Positions 63,931-64,000 of a DNA stretch of 64,000 nt are shown one piece after another. The notes beneath the pieces were generated by a model. It made no database searches and was not told where the DNA came from. It saw only the letters and a list, made by a program, of their open reading frames with translations. Numbering within the stretch: the first letter of the stretch is position 1; every line of letters begins with the position of its first letter. This stretch comes from Paenibacillus cymbidii (GTDB taxonomy: Bacteria; Bacillota; Bacilli; Paenibacillales; NBRC-103111), in the NCBI RefSeq assembly GCF_004764705.1, contig NZ_SHLX01000034.1, positions 31,272-95,271 of the forward strand, read 5' to 3'. The translations under genes and the position numbers were made by a program.

Positions 63931-64000
63931 TTTATGGAGAGTTTGATCCTGGCTCAGGACGAACGCTGGCGGCGTGCCTAATACATGCAAGTCGAGCGGG
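63931..64000 (+). rRNA. rrs: 16S ribosomal RNA, 5' end (partial)
   Basis: The sequence begins TTTATGGAGAGTTTGATCCT and continues through the universal 27F region to CATGCAAGTCGAGCGGG, the first 70 nt of 16S rRNA. The window ends inside the gene. Confidence 0.98.

Overview
The window is a high-GC, low-codon-bias Firmicute chromosome segment, most likely from the Paenibacillaceae (Paenibacillus/Cohnella/Thermobacillus type). The reasons are the Bacillus-like order of the rpoBC/str/S10/spc/alpha block, sporulation genes at its end (sigH, cwlD, gerD, kbaA, pdaB, a SpoIIM-like gene), a Cys T-box before cysES, zinc-type L33 and S14, and close protein similarity to Paenibacillus homologues. Almost every gene is on the + strand. 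Only gerD and pdaB are on the - strand.

Layout. 1-7200: the ispD tail, ispF, gltX, T-box, cysE, cysS, mrnC, rlmB and yacP (rae1). 7200-9000: sigH, then a repeat-bearing spacer with one small unknown ORF. 8850-25810: rpmG-secE-nusG, rplKA, rplJL with an L10 leader, an RsmC-like methyltransferase, rpoB, rpoC, then the str operon (rplGB, rpsL, rpsG, fusA, tuf). 26165-37470: an accessory catabolic operon inserted between tuf and rpsJ, flanked by direct repeats. 38578-53707: the S10-spc-alpha ribosomal superoperon (rpsJ to rplQ, with secY, adk, map, a KOW protein, infA and rpoA). 53786-57682: truA, rplM, rpsI, then the sulfate-assimilation pair cysH-sat. 57751-62978: spore and germination genes with a SalA/Mrp ATPase. 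63096-64000: a MITE-like repeat, a small unknown ORF, tandem rRNA promoters and the start of 16S rRNA.

The exciting part is the tuf-rpsJ island. One sigma-A promoter appears to drive an RpiR-family regulator, an Opp/Dpp-type ABC transporter (lipoprotein, two permeases, and two ATPases at the far end), a DUF4392 (D-glutamate-cyclase-like) protein, a DgaE/SelA-like PLP ammonia-lyase, a DgaF-like KDGP aldolase and an FGGY kinase. Read together, the genes predict uptake of an unphosphorylated amino-sugar acid or a conjugate of one, phosphorylation by the kinase, deamination to a 2-keto-3-deoxy-6-phosphosugar acid, and cleavage to pyruvate and glyceraldehyde-3-phosphate. This would be an ABC/kinase version of the PTS-based D-glucosaminate (dga) route. 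The substrate and the DUF4392 step are unknown.

The intergenic DNA carries several small dispersed palindromic repeat families. One of them forms about 190-270 bp direct repeats on both sides of the island, which suggests how the island may have entered. No tRNA, CRISPR array, prophage or transposase gene was seen.
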